A stretch of 64,000 nucleotides of DNA from Gammaproteobacteria bacterium (GCA_023228645.1 JALOAT010000005.1:1-64000); one strand, 5' to 3'. Shown: positions 16,442-25,650, counted from the stretch's first letter. The notes: generated by a model not told the origin, from the sequence alone. Made by a program: numbers and translations.

Positions 16442-17930
16442 CCCGTTCTCCCTTCGTGTGGTCGTTGTCCCGAAGCAGATATCGCTGCACCTTTCCCGAT
16501 GCGGTTCGCGGCAACACCTCCGCGAACGCGATCGCGCGAGGTACCTTGTAGGGCGGCAACCGCTCGCGACAATGCCGCTGCACGGCCTTTAGGCTGAGAT
16601 TGCCGCCCGCACGCAGCACGATCACTGCCTTAACGACCTGCCCCAGCAGTTCATCCGGAATGCCGGTGCAGGCCACGTCGTCCACACCATCGAGTTGCGC
16701 AATCACTTCCTCCACTTCCTGCGGACTGATGCGGTGTGCGCCGCACTTGATCATCTCGCTACGACGCCCGTCGATGTAGATATAGCCATCGCGATCACGA
16801 TGGGCAAGATCGCCTGTTTTTAACCAACCGTGCTCCAAGACCTGACGGGTCGCGTCCGGATCGTTCCAGTAACCGAGCATGATGTTCTCGCCGCGCGCCC
16901 AGATCTCGCCAGTTACATCGCGCGCGACTTCACGGCCATGCTCGTCGTGGATCTTAAGCTCCACGCCGGGAATGGCGATGCCCACGGAGCCTGGCTTGTC
17001 GTCGAGCCGTTCGGGCGGCAGATAGGCGAGCCTCGCGCTCGCCTCGGTCTGACCGTACATGACGAACAGCTTCGCCGCAGGAAAGGCCTGGCGCACGCGC
17101 TGAGCGAGATGCGTCGACATGGCCCCCCCGGCCTGGGTCAGATAACGCAGTGAGCGCAGATCATGTGCGGCCGGATCGGCGCGGGAGAGCAACACGGCGA
17201 AGGTCGACGGTACACCCGAAAACCCTGAGGCGCGCTCTGCCTCCATCGCCTGCAGCACACCGCGCGGGTAGACCATGCTGCGATCGAGCACCAGTCGGGC
17301 GCCGGCGATGAGGTGTGTATGCAGTACCGAGTTGCCGTAGGCGTAATGGAAAGGCAGCACGTTGACCAGACAGTCAGCGGGCGACAGCGGCAGATAGGCG
17401 AGAATGGATCGGGTGTTGATGTCCAGGTTGCGGTGACTGAGTGTGACACCCTTGGGGCGCCCGGTAGTCCCCGAGGTGTAGATGATGCAAGCGGGCGCCT
17501 CCGGTACCGGTTCGGTGAACGCGACGCGCGCGCCTCCGCTGCACAGCGCTTCCGCGTCGAGCACCTGCACATCGGGCGCGGCAATGCGCAGTGCGTCGAG
17601 CTCGGGGTGTCCCGCCGCGACGATCAGCGCGCTGGCGGCACAGTGGTTCAGGTGGCCGGCGATCTCCGTGGCACGGGCGGCCGGGTTCAGCGGCACCACC
17701 ACTCCGCCCACCGCATGCACGGCGTAATAGCACGCGGCGTAACAGGGGGAGTTTTCCAGCAGCAGACCGATGCGCGCACCGCGCGGCATCCTGAGGGCGC
17801 GCAGTTGCGTGCTGGCGCTGCCGATGGCCGACCACAAGTCTCCGTAGGTCAGGCGTTCTGCACCGTGCACCAGGGCTTCGGCGCTCGGCTGCTGCGCGAC
17901 CCGACGGGCGAGCCTTGCCAGCAACGACAC
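16407..17930 (-). CDS. AMP-forming acyl-CoA/ACP ligase, exosortase-A cluster type
   Basis: Adenylate-forming enzyme of 507 residues. It has the ATP-binding loop YTSGTTGRPKGVTLSHRN, the YGQTEAS motif, the hinge motif TGDLAHRDRDGYIYIDGR and the C-terminal catalytic lysine in PRTASGKVQRYLLR. It lies one base after the acyl carrier protein gene, so it probably loads an acyl or amino-acyl group onto that carrier. Ligases of this kind accompany AsnB-type amidotransferases in exosortase-A loci. The start at 17930 overlaps nothing important and agrees with the family N-terminus. The acyl substrate is not identifiable. Confidence 0.88.
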   Translation of the reverse strand: MSLLARLARRVAQQPSAEALVHGAERLTYGDLWSAIGSASTQLRALRMPRGARIGLLLENSPCYAACYYAVHAVGGVVVPLNPAARATEIAGHLNHCAASALIVAAGHPELDALRIAAPDVQVLDAEALCSGGARVAFTEPVPEAPACIIYTSGTTGRPKGVTLSHRNLDINTRSILAYLPLSPADCLVNVLPFHYAYGNSVLHTHLIAGARLVLDRSMVYPRGVLQAMEAERASGFSGVPSTFAVLLSRADPAAHDLRSLRYLTQAGGAMSTHLAQRVRQAFPAAKLFVMYGQTEASARLAYLPPERLDDKPGSVGIAIPGVELKIHDEHGREVARDVTGEIWARGENIMLGYWNDPDATRQVLEHGWLKTGDLAHRDRDGYIYIDGRRSEMIKCGAHRISPQEVEEVIAQLDGVDDVACTGIPDELLGQVVKAVIVLRAGGNLSLKAVQRHCRERLPPYKVPRAIAFAEVLPRTASGKVQRYLLRDNDHTKGERDVSTGTEYARG

Positions 17931-17931
17931 G

Positions 17932-18201
17932 TCAGGCGCCCGCCCGGGCGCTGCGCGTGGTGCTCTTCCTGGCCAGGAAAGCCACGATGTTGTTCACCGA
18001 ATCCAGATTGTCCGGCACCATCTCATCGTCATCGATGCGGATCGCGAACTGTTCCTCCAGGAAGGCGATCAACTCCATCATGCCCGTGGAATCCACGATG
18101 CCTTTTTGCAGCAACGAGTCGTCGTTGCCCAGTGCCGCATCGTCGTCCGTGAACAGATAGTTGTTCAACAGGAATTGTCTTACGCGTGGTTCAACCGACA
18201 T
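17932..18201 (-). CDS. Acyl carrier protein
   Basis: An 89-residue acidic helical protein. It carries the phosphopantetheine attachment site as GIVDSTGMMEL with Ser38 in the DS motif, and ends with helix IV (DSVNNIVAFLARK). The ATG at 18201 gives the normal carrier-protein length. It overlaps the end of the amidotransferase gene by 22 bases and is followed at once by the acyl-CoA ligase, so the three form a translational unit. It should carry the group that decorates the polysaccharide or a linked molecule. Confidence 0.9.
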   Translation of the reverse strand: MSVEPRVRQFLLNNYLFTDDDAALGNDDSLLQKGIVDSTGMMELIAFLEEQFAIRIDDDEMVPDNLDSVNNIVAFLARKSTTRSARAGA

Positions 18202-20159
18202 GGCGTGGTCCCTTGGCTCATGGATGAGTCGACGCGGTATTGCAGCCGCACCGGATTGGCGATGAAACGGTGATGCCAGATCTGGGTGGTGAGAATGCCG
18301 ATGAAAGCCATGTTGTCGCGCTGCCCGACCGCCCTGCCCGACAGGGCCTTGCGTACCAGATGACCAACCTTCACCGCATCGAAGTAACCATAGTCCCGTA
18401 GGGTTGCGGGCGACATGAGGTCGAGGCAGTCCGGCCGGGCGGCGACGAAGGCGGCGATGTCCGGGGCGCGATAGGGCTGCTTGGGGCGCGTGAGGACCGC
18501 CGCAGGCAGACGCCCTGCCATGGCGCGTTTGAGCAGGTATTTTTCGCGCAGCACGCGCAGTTTCAGGCGCGGCGGCAGCGCCGCGGCGAATTCGATGACG
18601 CGGTGGTCCAGATACGGGAAACGCCCTTCCACCCCGTTCGCCATGAGCATGCGGTCGCCCTGCGAGGAAAGCAGGTATCCCGGCAGCAGCAGCTTCGATT
18701 CGAGGTACTGGGCGCGATTGAGCGGATGCCAGCGCGTGAACCCTGTGGGCAGGCTGGCGGCGAGCCGAACGTCCATGGGCGGCAGCGCCGCGAGCGCAGA
18801 CTGCACGTCGGCGGCGAAGAACTGTTTGCACAGCGCGGTGGTGTGCCAGCGCGGCAGGTGGGAAAATGCGAAGGCCTCCACGTCGCCGAGACCTTGTCCG
18901 AAGAACGATCGGACGTAGCCTTGGCCCCGCCTAGTGATGTCCAGATAGGGATAGAGGCGGCGCAGCAGCAGCGGACGCCACGCGGAATCCGGCCGCGCCG
19001 CCCAGAAGCGCCGCACCTTGGCCTCCTTGAAGATGTCGTAGCCGCCGAACACCTCGTCGGAGCCTTCACCGGTGAGCACCACCCGGAAGCCGTTGGCGCG
19101 AGCGAATCCCGACAGCAGGCGCATGGGTACGGGCGCCGTGCGCAGTACCGGTATCTCGGTGTGCCAGATGGTATCGGCCAGGGCGTCGGCAATGGTGCCG
19201 CCCTCGCAATCCATGCGCGCGTGTTGCGTACCGAGATCGTCGACCACGGCCTGTTGATAGGGCGTCTCATCCAGCCCGGCGCTCGCAAACCCGATGGAAA
19301 ACGTGCACAGCTTGACGTCGGTATGCTGATTGATGAGCGAGGCGATCACCGAGGAGTCGAGGCCGCCAGATAAATAGGCGCCGACCGGCACATCCGCGCG
19401 CAGGCGGATGTGCACGGCGTCATCGAGCAGGCTGCGCAACTGGTCTGCCAGGGCCGCTTCCGGGGCAGCGGTGTAGTTGCCCGACGCGGGGTAATCGAAA
19501 TCCCAGTATTTGCCGGTGCGCACTCCGCGGGCATCGGCCTCGAGCCATTCACCGGGTGGGAGTTCGTGAATGCCCTCGAAGGCCGTGTCGGGGGCGAGCG
19601 GCGCCCACCAAGTGAAGATCTGATCGATGGCCGCGAGGTGCGGCCGCGCCGGCACGCCGGCCGCGAGCAGCGCCTTGATCTCGGAGCCGAACACCAGCTC
19701 GGCCGGGTTCGCGTAATAGAACAGCGGCGCGATGCCCACGCGATCGCGCACCAGCAGCAGGCGTCGCGCCCCGGCATCCCACAGGGCGATGGCGAACTGG
19801 CCGTTCAGCCGCTGCACGAAGTCACGCCCGTAGTCCTCGTAAAGGTGCACGAGCACTTCAGTATCCGACTGCGTGTAGAACGTGTGGCCGCGCGCCTCCA
19901 GTTCGGCGCGCAGTTCCAGGTAATTGAAAATTTCGCCGTTGAAAACGACCCACACGGTGTGCGCTTCGTTGTGGATGGGTTGTGCACCACCCGCGAGATC
20001 GATGACGGCGAGGCGCGCATGGCCGAGCCCGATCGGGCCTTGCACATGGAATCCCGTATCGTCCGGGCCGCGATGGCGCACGCTGGCCACCATGTCTATG
20101 AGCCGCGGCGCGGCGACCGGCGCGCCAAGCAGGTTGAGCACTCCGGTGATGGCGCACAT
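18180..20159 (-). CDS. asnB: Asparagine synthase-type glutamine amidotransferase, exosortase-A cluster type
   Basis: A two-domain class II amidotransferase of 659 residues. Cys2 is the glutaminase nucleophile, RHRGPDD and NGEIFNY shape the glutamine site, and the synthetase domain has the PPi loop SGGLDSS (264-270). It is longer than free asparagine synthetase B (about 554 residues in E. coli) and of the size seen in exosortase-associated amidotransferases. It is transcribed with the FemAB-like protein upstream and with the ACP and ligase downstream. The acceptor is probably a carboxyl group of a glycan or carrier-bound acid, not free aspartate; that is inference. Confidence 0.9.
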   Translation of the reverse strand: MCAITGVLNLLGAPVAAPRLIDMVASVRHRGPDDTGFHVQGPIGLGHARLAVIDLAGGAQPIHNEAHTVWVVFNGEIFNYLELRAELEARGHTFYTQSDTEVLVHLYEDYGRDFVQRLNGQFAIALWDAGARRLLLVRDRVGIAPLFYYANPAELVFGSEIKALLAAGVPARPHLAAIDQIFTWWAPLAPDTAFEGIHELPPGEWLEADARGVRTGKYWDFDYPASGNYTAAPEAALADQLRSLLDDAVHIRLRADVPVGAYLSGGLDSSVIASLINQHTDVKLCTFSIGFASAGLDETPYQQAVVDDLGTQHARMDCEGGTIADALADTIWHTEIPVLRTAPVPMRLLSGFARANGFRVVLTGEGSDEVFGGYDIFKEAKVRRFWAARPDSAWRPLLLRRLYPYLDITRRGQGYVRSFFGQGLGDVEAFAFSHLPRWHTTALCKQFFAADVQSALAALPPMDVRLAASLPTGFTRWHPLNRAQYLESKLLLPGYLLSSQGDRMLMANGVEGRFPYLDHRVIEFAAALPPRLKLRVLREKYLLKRAMAGRLPAAVLTRPKQPYRAPDIAAFVAARPDCLDLMSPATLRDYGYFDAVKVGHLVRKALSGRAVGQRDNMAFIGILTTQIWHHRFIANPVRLQYRVDSSMSQGTTPCRLNHA

Positions 20160-20160
20160 G

Positions 20161-21228
20161 TTAGGGAAGACTCTTGACGATGTGTGGGCCGAGCAGGTTG
20201 GCGAACGGCAGCGGCAGGCGCTTCCAAAACGCGACCGCCAACCCGTAGCGTGGATTGGCGGGGTTCAATGCGGGCACGGATTGCCCGGGCGCAAGCCAAT
20301 AATGCCAATAGAGCTGCCGCTCCTCGGCGCCCCACTGTTTCTTGAAACGCCAGGTGCCGCTGCCCACGCTGGATCGTCCGAAGTCGAACTCCGTGCAGCC
20401 CGCTTCCACCGCCCGCTCCAAAAGCGACCAGTACAACAGCATGTTGGTGCCGAGCGCATTGCTCGCGCGCAACGAGGACGCCCACGGCACTTCCATGCGC
20501 AGGCGGTCGCGCAGCAACAGCGCCGCAGCAACGGGGCGGCCGCCCAGCCTCACCACCGAGATGGACGCTGCCTCGCCCATCATGTCCATGACCTGGGCGA
20601 AAAACCGGCGCGGGTAGACCGGTGTTCCGAGATCGCGCATATTGCGCGCGAACACCGCATAGAACTCCGTCAGCAACTCTCTGCCCCCGTGCAGTACATC
20701 CGCGCCCTCGCGCATGGGCCGGCGCACCTGGGCGCGGCACTTCCCACCGATGGCCGACCACAGCGCCCGCCCCGTTTCCGGCAACGCCAGGACCATCGCG
20801 ACCTTGTCGGTGCGCAGTGCCCACTCGGGGCCGCGCGGAAAGGTATCGCGGAATTCCACATGGCTGCATCCCTTCAGCCCTGCGAGTTCCGCCGCTGCAC
20901 ACATGAGGGTCTCTTCCACCCGCGGGTCGTCCGCCAACGCGCCGCCGTAATTTACATACGGCATGGATACCATGTAGTTGCCGAACAGGCGGCTCTTGAG
21001 GCGCACCAGCGGCAGAATGCCGGTCAGTTCACCGGTCTCCTTGCGCGCCATCAGGCAGAAGGCCTCGTGGCCGAACAACACCGCCGCCAGCCGCCGCCAG
21101 CCATTCAGGTGATAGATGGAGCCCCGGGCATGGCCCTGCACGAAACCGTCAAGTTCCTCGGCGGCCTGATCGGCCGATGCCACATCGATCCGCGGGACCA
21201 ACGCCAGTTGCGCCGCCAGCGTGCTCAT
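20161..21228 (-). CDS. FemAB family protein, XrtA/PEP-CTERM system type
   Basis: A 355-residue protein with two GNAT-like halves typical of FemABX proteins. The N-terminal half contains IYHLNGWRRLAAVLFGHEAF and MPYVNYGG. The C-terminal half has AALLLRDRLRMEVPWASSLR, TNMLLYWSLLERAVEAG and EFDFGRSSVGSGTWRFKKQWG. This motif set and the neighbours identify the family found in exosortase-A EPS loci. It overlaps the VanZ-like gene by 4 bases and sits one base upstream of asnB. The role is probably aminoacyl or acyl transfer to a cell-surface glycan. Confidence 0.88.
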   Translation of the reverse strand: MSTLAAQLALVPRIDVASADQAAEELDGFVQGHARGSIYHLNGWRRLAAVLFGHEAFCLMARKETGELTGILPLVRLKSRLFGNYMVSMPYVNYGGALADDPRVEETLMCAAAELAGLKGCSHVEFRDTFPRGPEWALRTDKVAMVLALPETGRALWSAIGGKCRAQVRRPMREGADVLHGGRELLTEFYAVFARNMRDLGTPVYPRRFFAQVMDMMGEAASISVVRLGGRPVAAALLLRDRLRMEVPWASSLRASNALGTNMLLYWSLLERAVEAGCTEFDFGRSSVGSGTWRFKKQWGAEERQLYWHYWLAPGQSVPALNPANPRYGLAVAFWKRLPLPFANLLGPHIVKSLP

Positions 21229-21581
21229 CGGTCACTCTCCTCTGCTGCGTGGCTGCAGGCCCTTCGTCGCAACAGCGTGATCGCCGCTCCGAGGCCGACG
21301 CCGATCTCGTTGGAAAGGTAGTTCACGAAACTCCCCGTGCTACCCAGCAACGGCAAGGCGATCTCCACCGCGATACCGGCCAGCGACACCAGCACGACGG
21401 CCGCCGCCAACCCCTCGGGCTCGTCGCGCAGGAGTGCGGCGGCCCCCGTCATGAGCAAGGCATACACCGGCACGTGCACCAAGAACGGCGTCAGCTCGCC
21501 TGCGCCACCCGGGGCAACGACGCCCGCCAGAACGGCTCCCGTGACGGTCGCGGTTGCCGCGCCGCTCACGCGATCAGCCAT
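21225..21581 (-). CDS. Small membrane protein, divergent VanZ-like
   Basis: A 118-residue protein with about four membrane segments. Weak VanZ-like features are visible: a His and Tyr in LVHVPVYALLM, an Arg in LLRDE, the helix GIAVEIALPL and the NEIGVGLGA motif after a short loop. The ATG at 21581 overlaps the deacetylase stop by 8 bases, so the frame continuing further upstream is not needed. VanZ-like proteins occur in many exosortase-A clusters. Here it stands where an exosortase gene often does, but it is far too short to be one. Confidence 0.7.
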   Translation of the reverse strand: MADRVSGAATATVTGAVLAGVVAPGGAGELTPFLVHVPVYALLMTGAAALLRDEPEGLAAAVVLVSLAGIAVEIALPLLGSTGSFVNYLSNEIGVGLGAAITLLRRRACSHAAEESDR

Positions 21582-22458
21582 GGCCGCGCTTCCGTGCCGG
21601 GACAGGTGCAGGCAGCATCCCCAGGGCGTCGAGCACGTCCCGCGCCGGTGCGAAGCGGAAATCCTCCAACAGCCTTCGCAGCCGCGCCTCACAGCGGTGC
21701 AGGTTGAGGTAATGCCTGAAGCGGCTCACCGCACCGGTCGGGATGCGCGGCTGGTCGGGGTCGATCTCCCACGGGTGCAGATAGAACATGCATGGCCGCT
21801 CGCGACCGGCCTTGCGGAGCAGATGATGGGTGAGGCGATAGGGATAGAGACGGAAATATCCGCCGCCCACCGGAAAGCGCAGCCCCAGGTGATCCACGGC
21901 CGTGGGCGGAAATTCCACCAGGGCGCTTGCCGCGGGCATGTCGAGCCGGTGCGGCACCAGCGGCGCCGTCGGGATGCCGTAACGGTCGTGGCGTACCGGG
22001 AAAATGCTGGAGTCGTAGACAAACCCCGCCTCATGCAGCACATCGAGCGCCCAGCGCGTGTCCTGGACGATGGAATAGCTGGCGGCGCGGTAGCCGAGCA
22101 CCGGGGACTGGATCTGATCTTCGAGGATGGCCTTGGCGCGCCGTGTCTCTGCGCCGAATTGCGCCGCGCTCTGACGGTAGATCAGCTCGTGGCTGTAGCC
22201 ATGACAGGCGACCTCGTGTCCGGCGGCGGCGATCTCGCGCACCAGTCCCGGATTGCGTTCGGCCACCCAGCCGAGCACGAAGAATGTGGCCCGTACTCCG
22301 GCCTGTTCGAACAGCCCGAGCACGCGGAAGGTGTTGCGCGCCACGCGCGGCTCGAAGCGCTGCCAATCATCGGGACGCACGCGCTTGGCAAAGGCGGAGA
22401 CCTGGTAATAGTCCTCCACGTCAACGCTCATGGCATGCGGTACGGCGGGAACGTCCAT
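21574..22458 (-). CDS. Polysaccharide deacetylase, XrtA/PEP-CTERM system type
   Basis: A NodB-homology deacetylase of 294 residues. It has the family start SVDVEDYYQV (D13, D16), the metal motif CHGYSHE (H86, H90), LGYRAASYSI for the catalytic Arg region and FYLHPWEID for the C-terminal His. There is no signal peptide, as usual for this subfamily. It probably removes acetyl groups from the EPS or its lipid-linked repeat. It overlaps the VanZ-like gene and follows the AAA ATPase by 80 bases. Confidence 0.92.
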   Translation of the reverse strand: MDVPAVPHAMSVDVEDYYQVSAFAKRVRPDDWQRFEPRVARNTFRVLGLFEQAGVRATFFVLGWVAERNPGLVREIAAAGHEVACHGYSHELIYRQSAAQFGAETRRAKAILEDQIQSPVLGYRAASYSIVQDTRWALDVLHEAGFVYDSSIFPVRHDRYGIPTAPLVPHRLDMPAASALVEFPPTAVDHLGLRFPVGGGYFRLYPYRLTHHLLRKAGRERPCMFYLHPWEIDPDQPRIPTGAVSRFRHYLNLHRCEARLRRLLEDFRFAPARDVLDALGMLPAPVPARKRGHG

Positions 22459-22538
22459 ATTCCCTCCTCGCCCACAACGTCGTCTGGCTGCCTTTTCGAC
22501 AGCAGGAACTCCGTAGCCGCCGGCGTCCCCGCACCTGC

Positions 22539-23525
22539 TCAGGCGCGCGGATTCAGCGAACCGGCGATGCGATCGAGCCGCTCTTCAAGCCGCGCAATTT
22601 CCTCGCTCAGGAGCCGGAACACATCGGACCCCGCAGCCGCCGGAGGTGTAATCACACCGGCCGCGCCGGCTGCCGCCGCTTCGGGCGGGCCGCGATGGCG
22701 TTCCATGCGCTCCTCGTACGTCGTCCATTGCAGCTCCTGCACCGCGATGCGCACCACCGCACCGTCCACCTGATGGATACCGTCCGCATAGGCGCAAATC
22801 AGCGCGGTATCGCACAGGCTGTTGAGCAAACGCGGCGTCCCGCCCGTGTACTGGTACAAGGCCGCGAAGGCGTCAGCTGCGAAGATATCGTTGCGCGTGC
22901 TACCCGCGACGTTCAGTCGATGCTCCACATAGGCCTTGGTCTCGGTGGGATCGAAGGGCTGGATATGGAACCGCAACCGCACACGCTGCACCAGTTGTTC
23001 CATGCCCGGCGCATCGAGCAGGGTGTTCAGCTCGGGCTGCCCGACCAGGATCACGTTGAGGATTTTTTCCTGGTAGGTCTCCAGGCCAGAGAGCAGGCGT
23101 ATCTCCTCGAGCACCCGCCGGCTCAGGTTCTGCGCCTCGTCGACCACCAGCACGATACGCTTGCCCGCGGCATACTGGTCGAGAAAATACTCATTCAACT
23201 TGCCGAGCATCTGGACCTTGGACAGGCCGAACGGATCGAGACCGAGATCCACCAGGAATGCCTGAAGGAATTCGTTTTCGTCCAGCTGCGTATGGTAGAT
23301 GCGCGCCACCACGACTCGATCATCGAGTGCGCTCAGCAGCTTCTGGATCAGGGTCGTCTTCCCGGAACCGATTTCTCCGGTGATGACCACGAAGCTGTCA
23401 CGGTTCCACACCGTGTACTCCATGTAGGCCATGGCGCGCGCGTGGGCCGTTCCGAGGTAGAGATACCGCGAGTCGGGCGTCATCCGGAATGGGTGGTCCT
23501 GCAGTCCGAAATGCTCCAGATACAT
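22539..23525 (-). CDS. AAA ATPase, XrtA/PEP-CTERM system type
   Basis: A P-loop ATPase of 328 residues related to ExeA/GspA. Walker A is GEIGSGKTT (50-58) and Walker B is RIVLVVDEAQNL near residues 120-131. The sensor-like stretch TGGTPRLLNSLCDTAL follows. The C-terminal 60 residues are low in hydrophobic content and rich in Ala, Glu and Arg, consistent with a coiled coil. It belongs to the conserved export set from the deacetylase to the export protein, 4 bases from the outer-membrane protein gene. It may energise assembly or peptidoglycan passage of the export machine. Confidence 0.92.
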   Translation of the reverse strand: MYLEHFGLQDHPFRMTPDSRYLYLGTAHARAMAYMEYTVWNRDSFVVITGEIGSGKTTLIQKLLSALDDRVVVARIYHTQLDENEFLQAFLVDLGLDPFGLSKVQMLGKLNEYFLDQYAAGKRIVLVVDEAQNLSRRVLEEIRLLSGLETYQEKILNVILVGQPELNTLLDAPGMEQLVQRVRLRFHIQPFDPTETKAYVEHRLNVAGSTRNDIFAADAFAALYQYTGGTPRLLNSLCDTALICAYADGIHQVDGAVVRIAVQELQWTTYEERMERHRGPPEAAAAGAAGVITPPAAAGSDVFRLLSEEIARLEERLDRIAGSLNPRA

Positions 23526-23529
23526 GGCA

Positions 23530-24837
23530 TCACTCCCGGAACGCCGAGCGCTCGTAGGTGAGACTGAGGAACGCGGTGTTCTCCTGATAATCGTTCAGGT
23601 TCGGCATGCTGTCACTGCCGGTGGTATCACGCTCGCCGCGGCCAATTTCAAGACTCGCCCGCAGACGGGAATTGATCCGGTAGTGAAGCCCGAAACCCAC
23701 CCGGGTGTCCTCGACGGTAACGTCGAGCTGCTCGTAGTCGGCGCGTCGATAGAATCCCGACAAAGTCGCACGCAGGGTGGGACTGAACTGATAGCCGAGC
23801 CGCAGGTGGCCCTCCTCGTAGCTGCGATCGCGCCCCAGATCCTCGTAATCCTCCTGGCGTGCCGCAACGACCGCGCGCCAATCGAACAGCACCCCGGTCC
23901 AGTGATAGGCGAGCTCGGCATGCTCGTTGTAGTACACGGCGCCGAGGGCCTGCTGATCGACCTGCGCAATACCGCCGCGGCTTACCATGCCGAGCATGTC
24001 ATAGCCCGGGTCCGTGTATTCCGCCATGGCGCGCGCCTCCAACGTGGAATAGGAATTCAGGGGCAGTAGCCAGGCGACGCGTGCCAGGAATCCGTTCAGG
24101 TCGTCGCTCTGGTCCCGGCGCACCGTCGTGCCACCCACGTCGACGGTCAGCTCGGAACGCGACAGGGTATGCTCCACGCGGAGGAAGCCATCGCCGCGCG
24201 TGTAGTCTTCGTAGCGGGACGAGCGGTAGGCGGTGTTCAATAATTCCGCATTGGCGGACAGGCGCGTCCTCGGGCGCCAGTCATGTTCGAGCCGTGCATA
24301 CGCAAGCAGCCGGCGACTGTCCACGTCGGTTTCTTCGAACCAGAAATGGCCATAGCGCCCACCCGCCACCGCATCGGTGCGCGGCGACATGCGCCAACGC
24401 CCCTCCGGGCCGGTAAAAAACAGATTCACATCCTCGCGGTTGGTCGGCGTGGGTGCCGCCAAGACATCGGTGGTCGCCTGACGGTAGTAGTCCTCGACAT
24501 GCCAGAAATAGCGCTCCGGCGCGATGGTCCAGACCGCGTCGGCATCCAGGGACAGCAGGAACTCGTCTTCATACAGGCTGGTGTTGTAATCGCGGTATTC
24601 CAGCATGCCCGCAATGCGCGCATCCATGTTGGCGGTCCGATCACGCACCTGTACTGTCGCCGTTCCCAGGCCGACCCAGGCTTCCTCGCCGTTCTCCGCC
24701 ACCAGCGCGATGTTGTCGCTGTATTCGGCCCCCAGCCCGAAGGAACTGGCCGTCTCCCAGGCAAGCACCGACGGCGCGCAACCGGCGACGACAAGGGCGG
24801 CGGTGGCGGCGCAGCGCCGCGGCCAGGGCGGTGCCAC
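23530..24837 (-). CDS. XrtA/PEP-CTERM system outer-membrane protein (EpsL/TIGR03016-like)
   Basis: A 435-residue beta-rich protein with an N-terminal export signal (AAATAALVVAGCAPSVLA). C16 in VVAGC hints at a lipoprotein, but cleavage after VLA is equally possible. Alternating hydrophobic strands end in aromatic residues, as in FLSLTYERSAF at the C-terminus. This fits the outer-membrane beta-barrel always placed between the tyrosine kinase and the AAA ATPase in exosortase-A clusters. It may guide the polymer across or over the outer membrane. No enzymatic motif is present. Confidence 0.85.
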   Translation of the reverse strand: MAPPWPRRCAATAALVVAGCAPSVLAWETASSFGLGAEYSDNIALVAENGEEAWVGLGTATVQVRDRTANMDARIAGMLEYRDYNTSLYEDEFLLSLDADAVWTIAPERYFWHVEDYYRQATTDVLAAPTPTNREDVNLFFTGPEGRWRMSPRTDAVAGGRYGHFWFEETDVDSRRLLAYARLEHDWRPRTRLSANAELLNTAYRSSRYEDYTRGDGFLRVEHTLSRSELTVDVGGTTVRRDQSDDLNGFLARVAWLLPLNSYSTLEARAMAEYTDPGYDMLGMVSRGGIAQVDQQALGAVYYNEHAELAYHWTGVLFDWRAVVAARQEDYEDLGRDRSYEEGHLRLGYQFSPTLRATLSGFYRRADYEQLDVTVEDTRVGFGLHYRINSRLRASLEIGRGERDTTGSDSMPNLNDYQENTAFLSLTYERSAFRE

Positions 24838-24840
24838 GGC

Positions 24841-25650
24841 CTATATCCAGCGGCCGAGCACGGCACTGCTGGGCTCGTCATTGATAATCGTGCCAAGCAG
24901 CCGCTGTTCGCCAATGGCATTCACCGCGGCCTCGATCTGCGTATCGGTGCTTCCTGCATAGGGCACGACCAGGATCGCGATGTCGCACAGCTCCGCGAGC
25001 ATGCGCACATCCGCAGATACACCCACCGCAGGGGCATCCACCACCACGAAGCGTTCCCGGTAACGCTGCTTCAGTTCACGGAACAGGCGCTGCATCTTGA
25101 GCAGCGCGAAATACTCTGATCCCGGGTCCTTGTTGCGGCCGATGGGAATGACGCGAAATCGCGGAATCCCCGTGGGGTGGATGATCTCCGACACCGCGAC
25201 GTCCTGATCACGCAGAAAATCGGTGAGGCCGAGCGGCTCCTCAGTCAACACCAGATCGTCGTGCCCAGGCTCTTGGAGATTGCAGTCCACCAGCAGAGCC
25301 GTGCGATTCTCGTCAAAGGCGATCGCCGCGGCCAGGTTTCTCGCCACGAAACTCCCGCCGCCATTTTCCGCTGTGGACGTCACCAGAACCACGGCATTGG
25401 ATGCCCCGGCGCGTTGCAACACCGAGGTGCGCAGATCACGGAATGTGTCGCGGATGCGCGTTTCCCGCATGGACGCAAAGATCACCCTGCGCACGGCGAG
25501 GTCCGTTTCACTGCGCCTTAACGGTTCGGCCATGCGCGCAATCTGATCGGCGGCGGTGGTGTCCGCCGACCGCTCCGCGGCGCTCGGCTCCGTCCCGGAT
25601 GCAACCTGCAGTTCCTTGGCCTTTTTCAGTGCCTCTTCGATCTTGCTCAT
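24841..25650 (-). CDS. BY-kinase-like (CpsD/CapB) protein with degenerate Walker A
   Basis: By position and fold this is the tyrosine autokinase of exosortase-A clusters (269 residues). The start MSKIEEALKKAKEL and the Walker A' (LLVDCNL) and Walker B (FVVVDAPAV) elements are clear. However, the P-loop reads TAENGGGSFVARNLA, without the lysine and threonine of the normal GEGKT. The C-terminus ends SSAVLGRWI without a tyrosine cluster. It is therefore probably not an active autokinase, although it may still regulate the chain-length protein encoded 2 bases upstream. The sequence is otherwise intact, so a pseudogene is unlikely. Confidence 0.85.
   Translation of the reverse strand: MSKIEEALKKAKELQVASGTEPSAAERSADTTAADQIARMAEPLRRSETDLAVRRVIFASMRETRIRDTFRDLRTSVLQRAGASNAVVLVTSTAENGGGSFVARNLAAAIAFDENRTALLVDCNLQEPGHDDLVLTEEPLGLTDFLRDQDVAVSEIIHPTGIPRFRVIPIGRNKDPGSEYFALLKMQRLFRELKQRYRERFVVVDAPAVGVSADVRMLAELCDIAILVVPYAGSTDTQIEAAVNAIGEQRLLGTIINDEPSSAVLGRWI

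Noticed and set aside
21225..21581. VanZ-like small protein as a possible exosortase
   Set aside because: Only about 118 residues and four helices; exosortases have about eight helices and a Cys-Arg-His triad, which is not visible here.
24841..25650. Kinase-like gene as a pseudogene
   Set aside because: No frameshift or stop, normal length, normal operon spacing. Only the P-loop and tail differ, so a functional change is more likely than decay.
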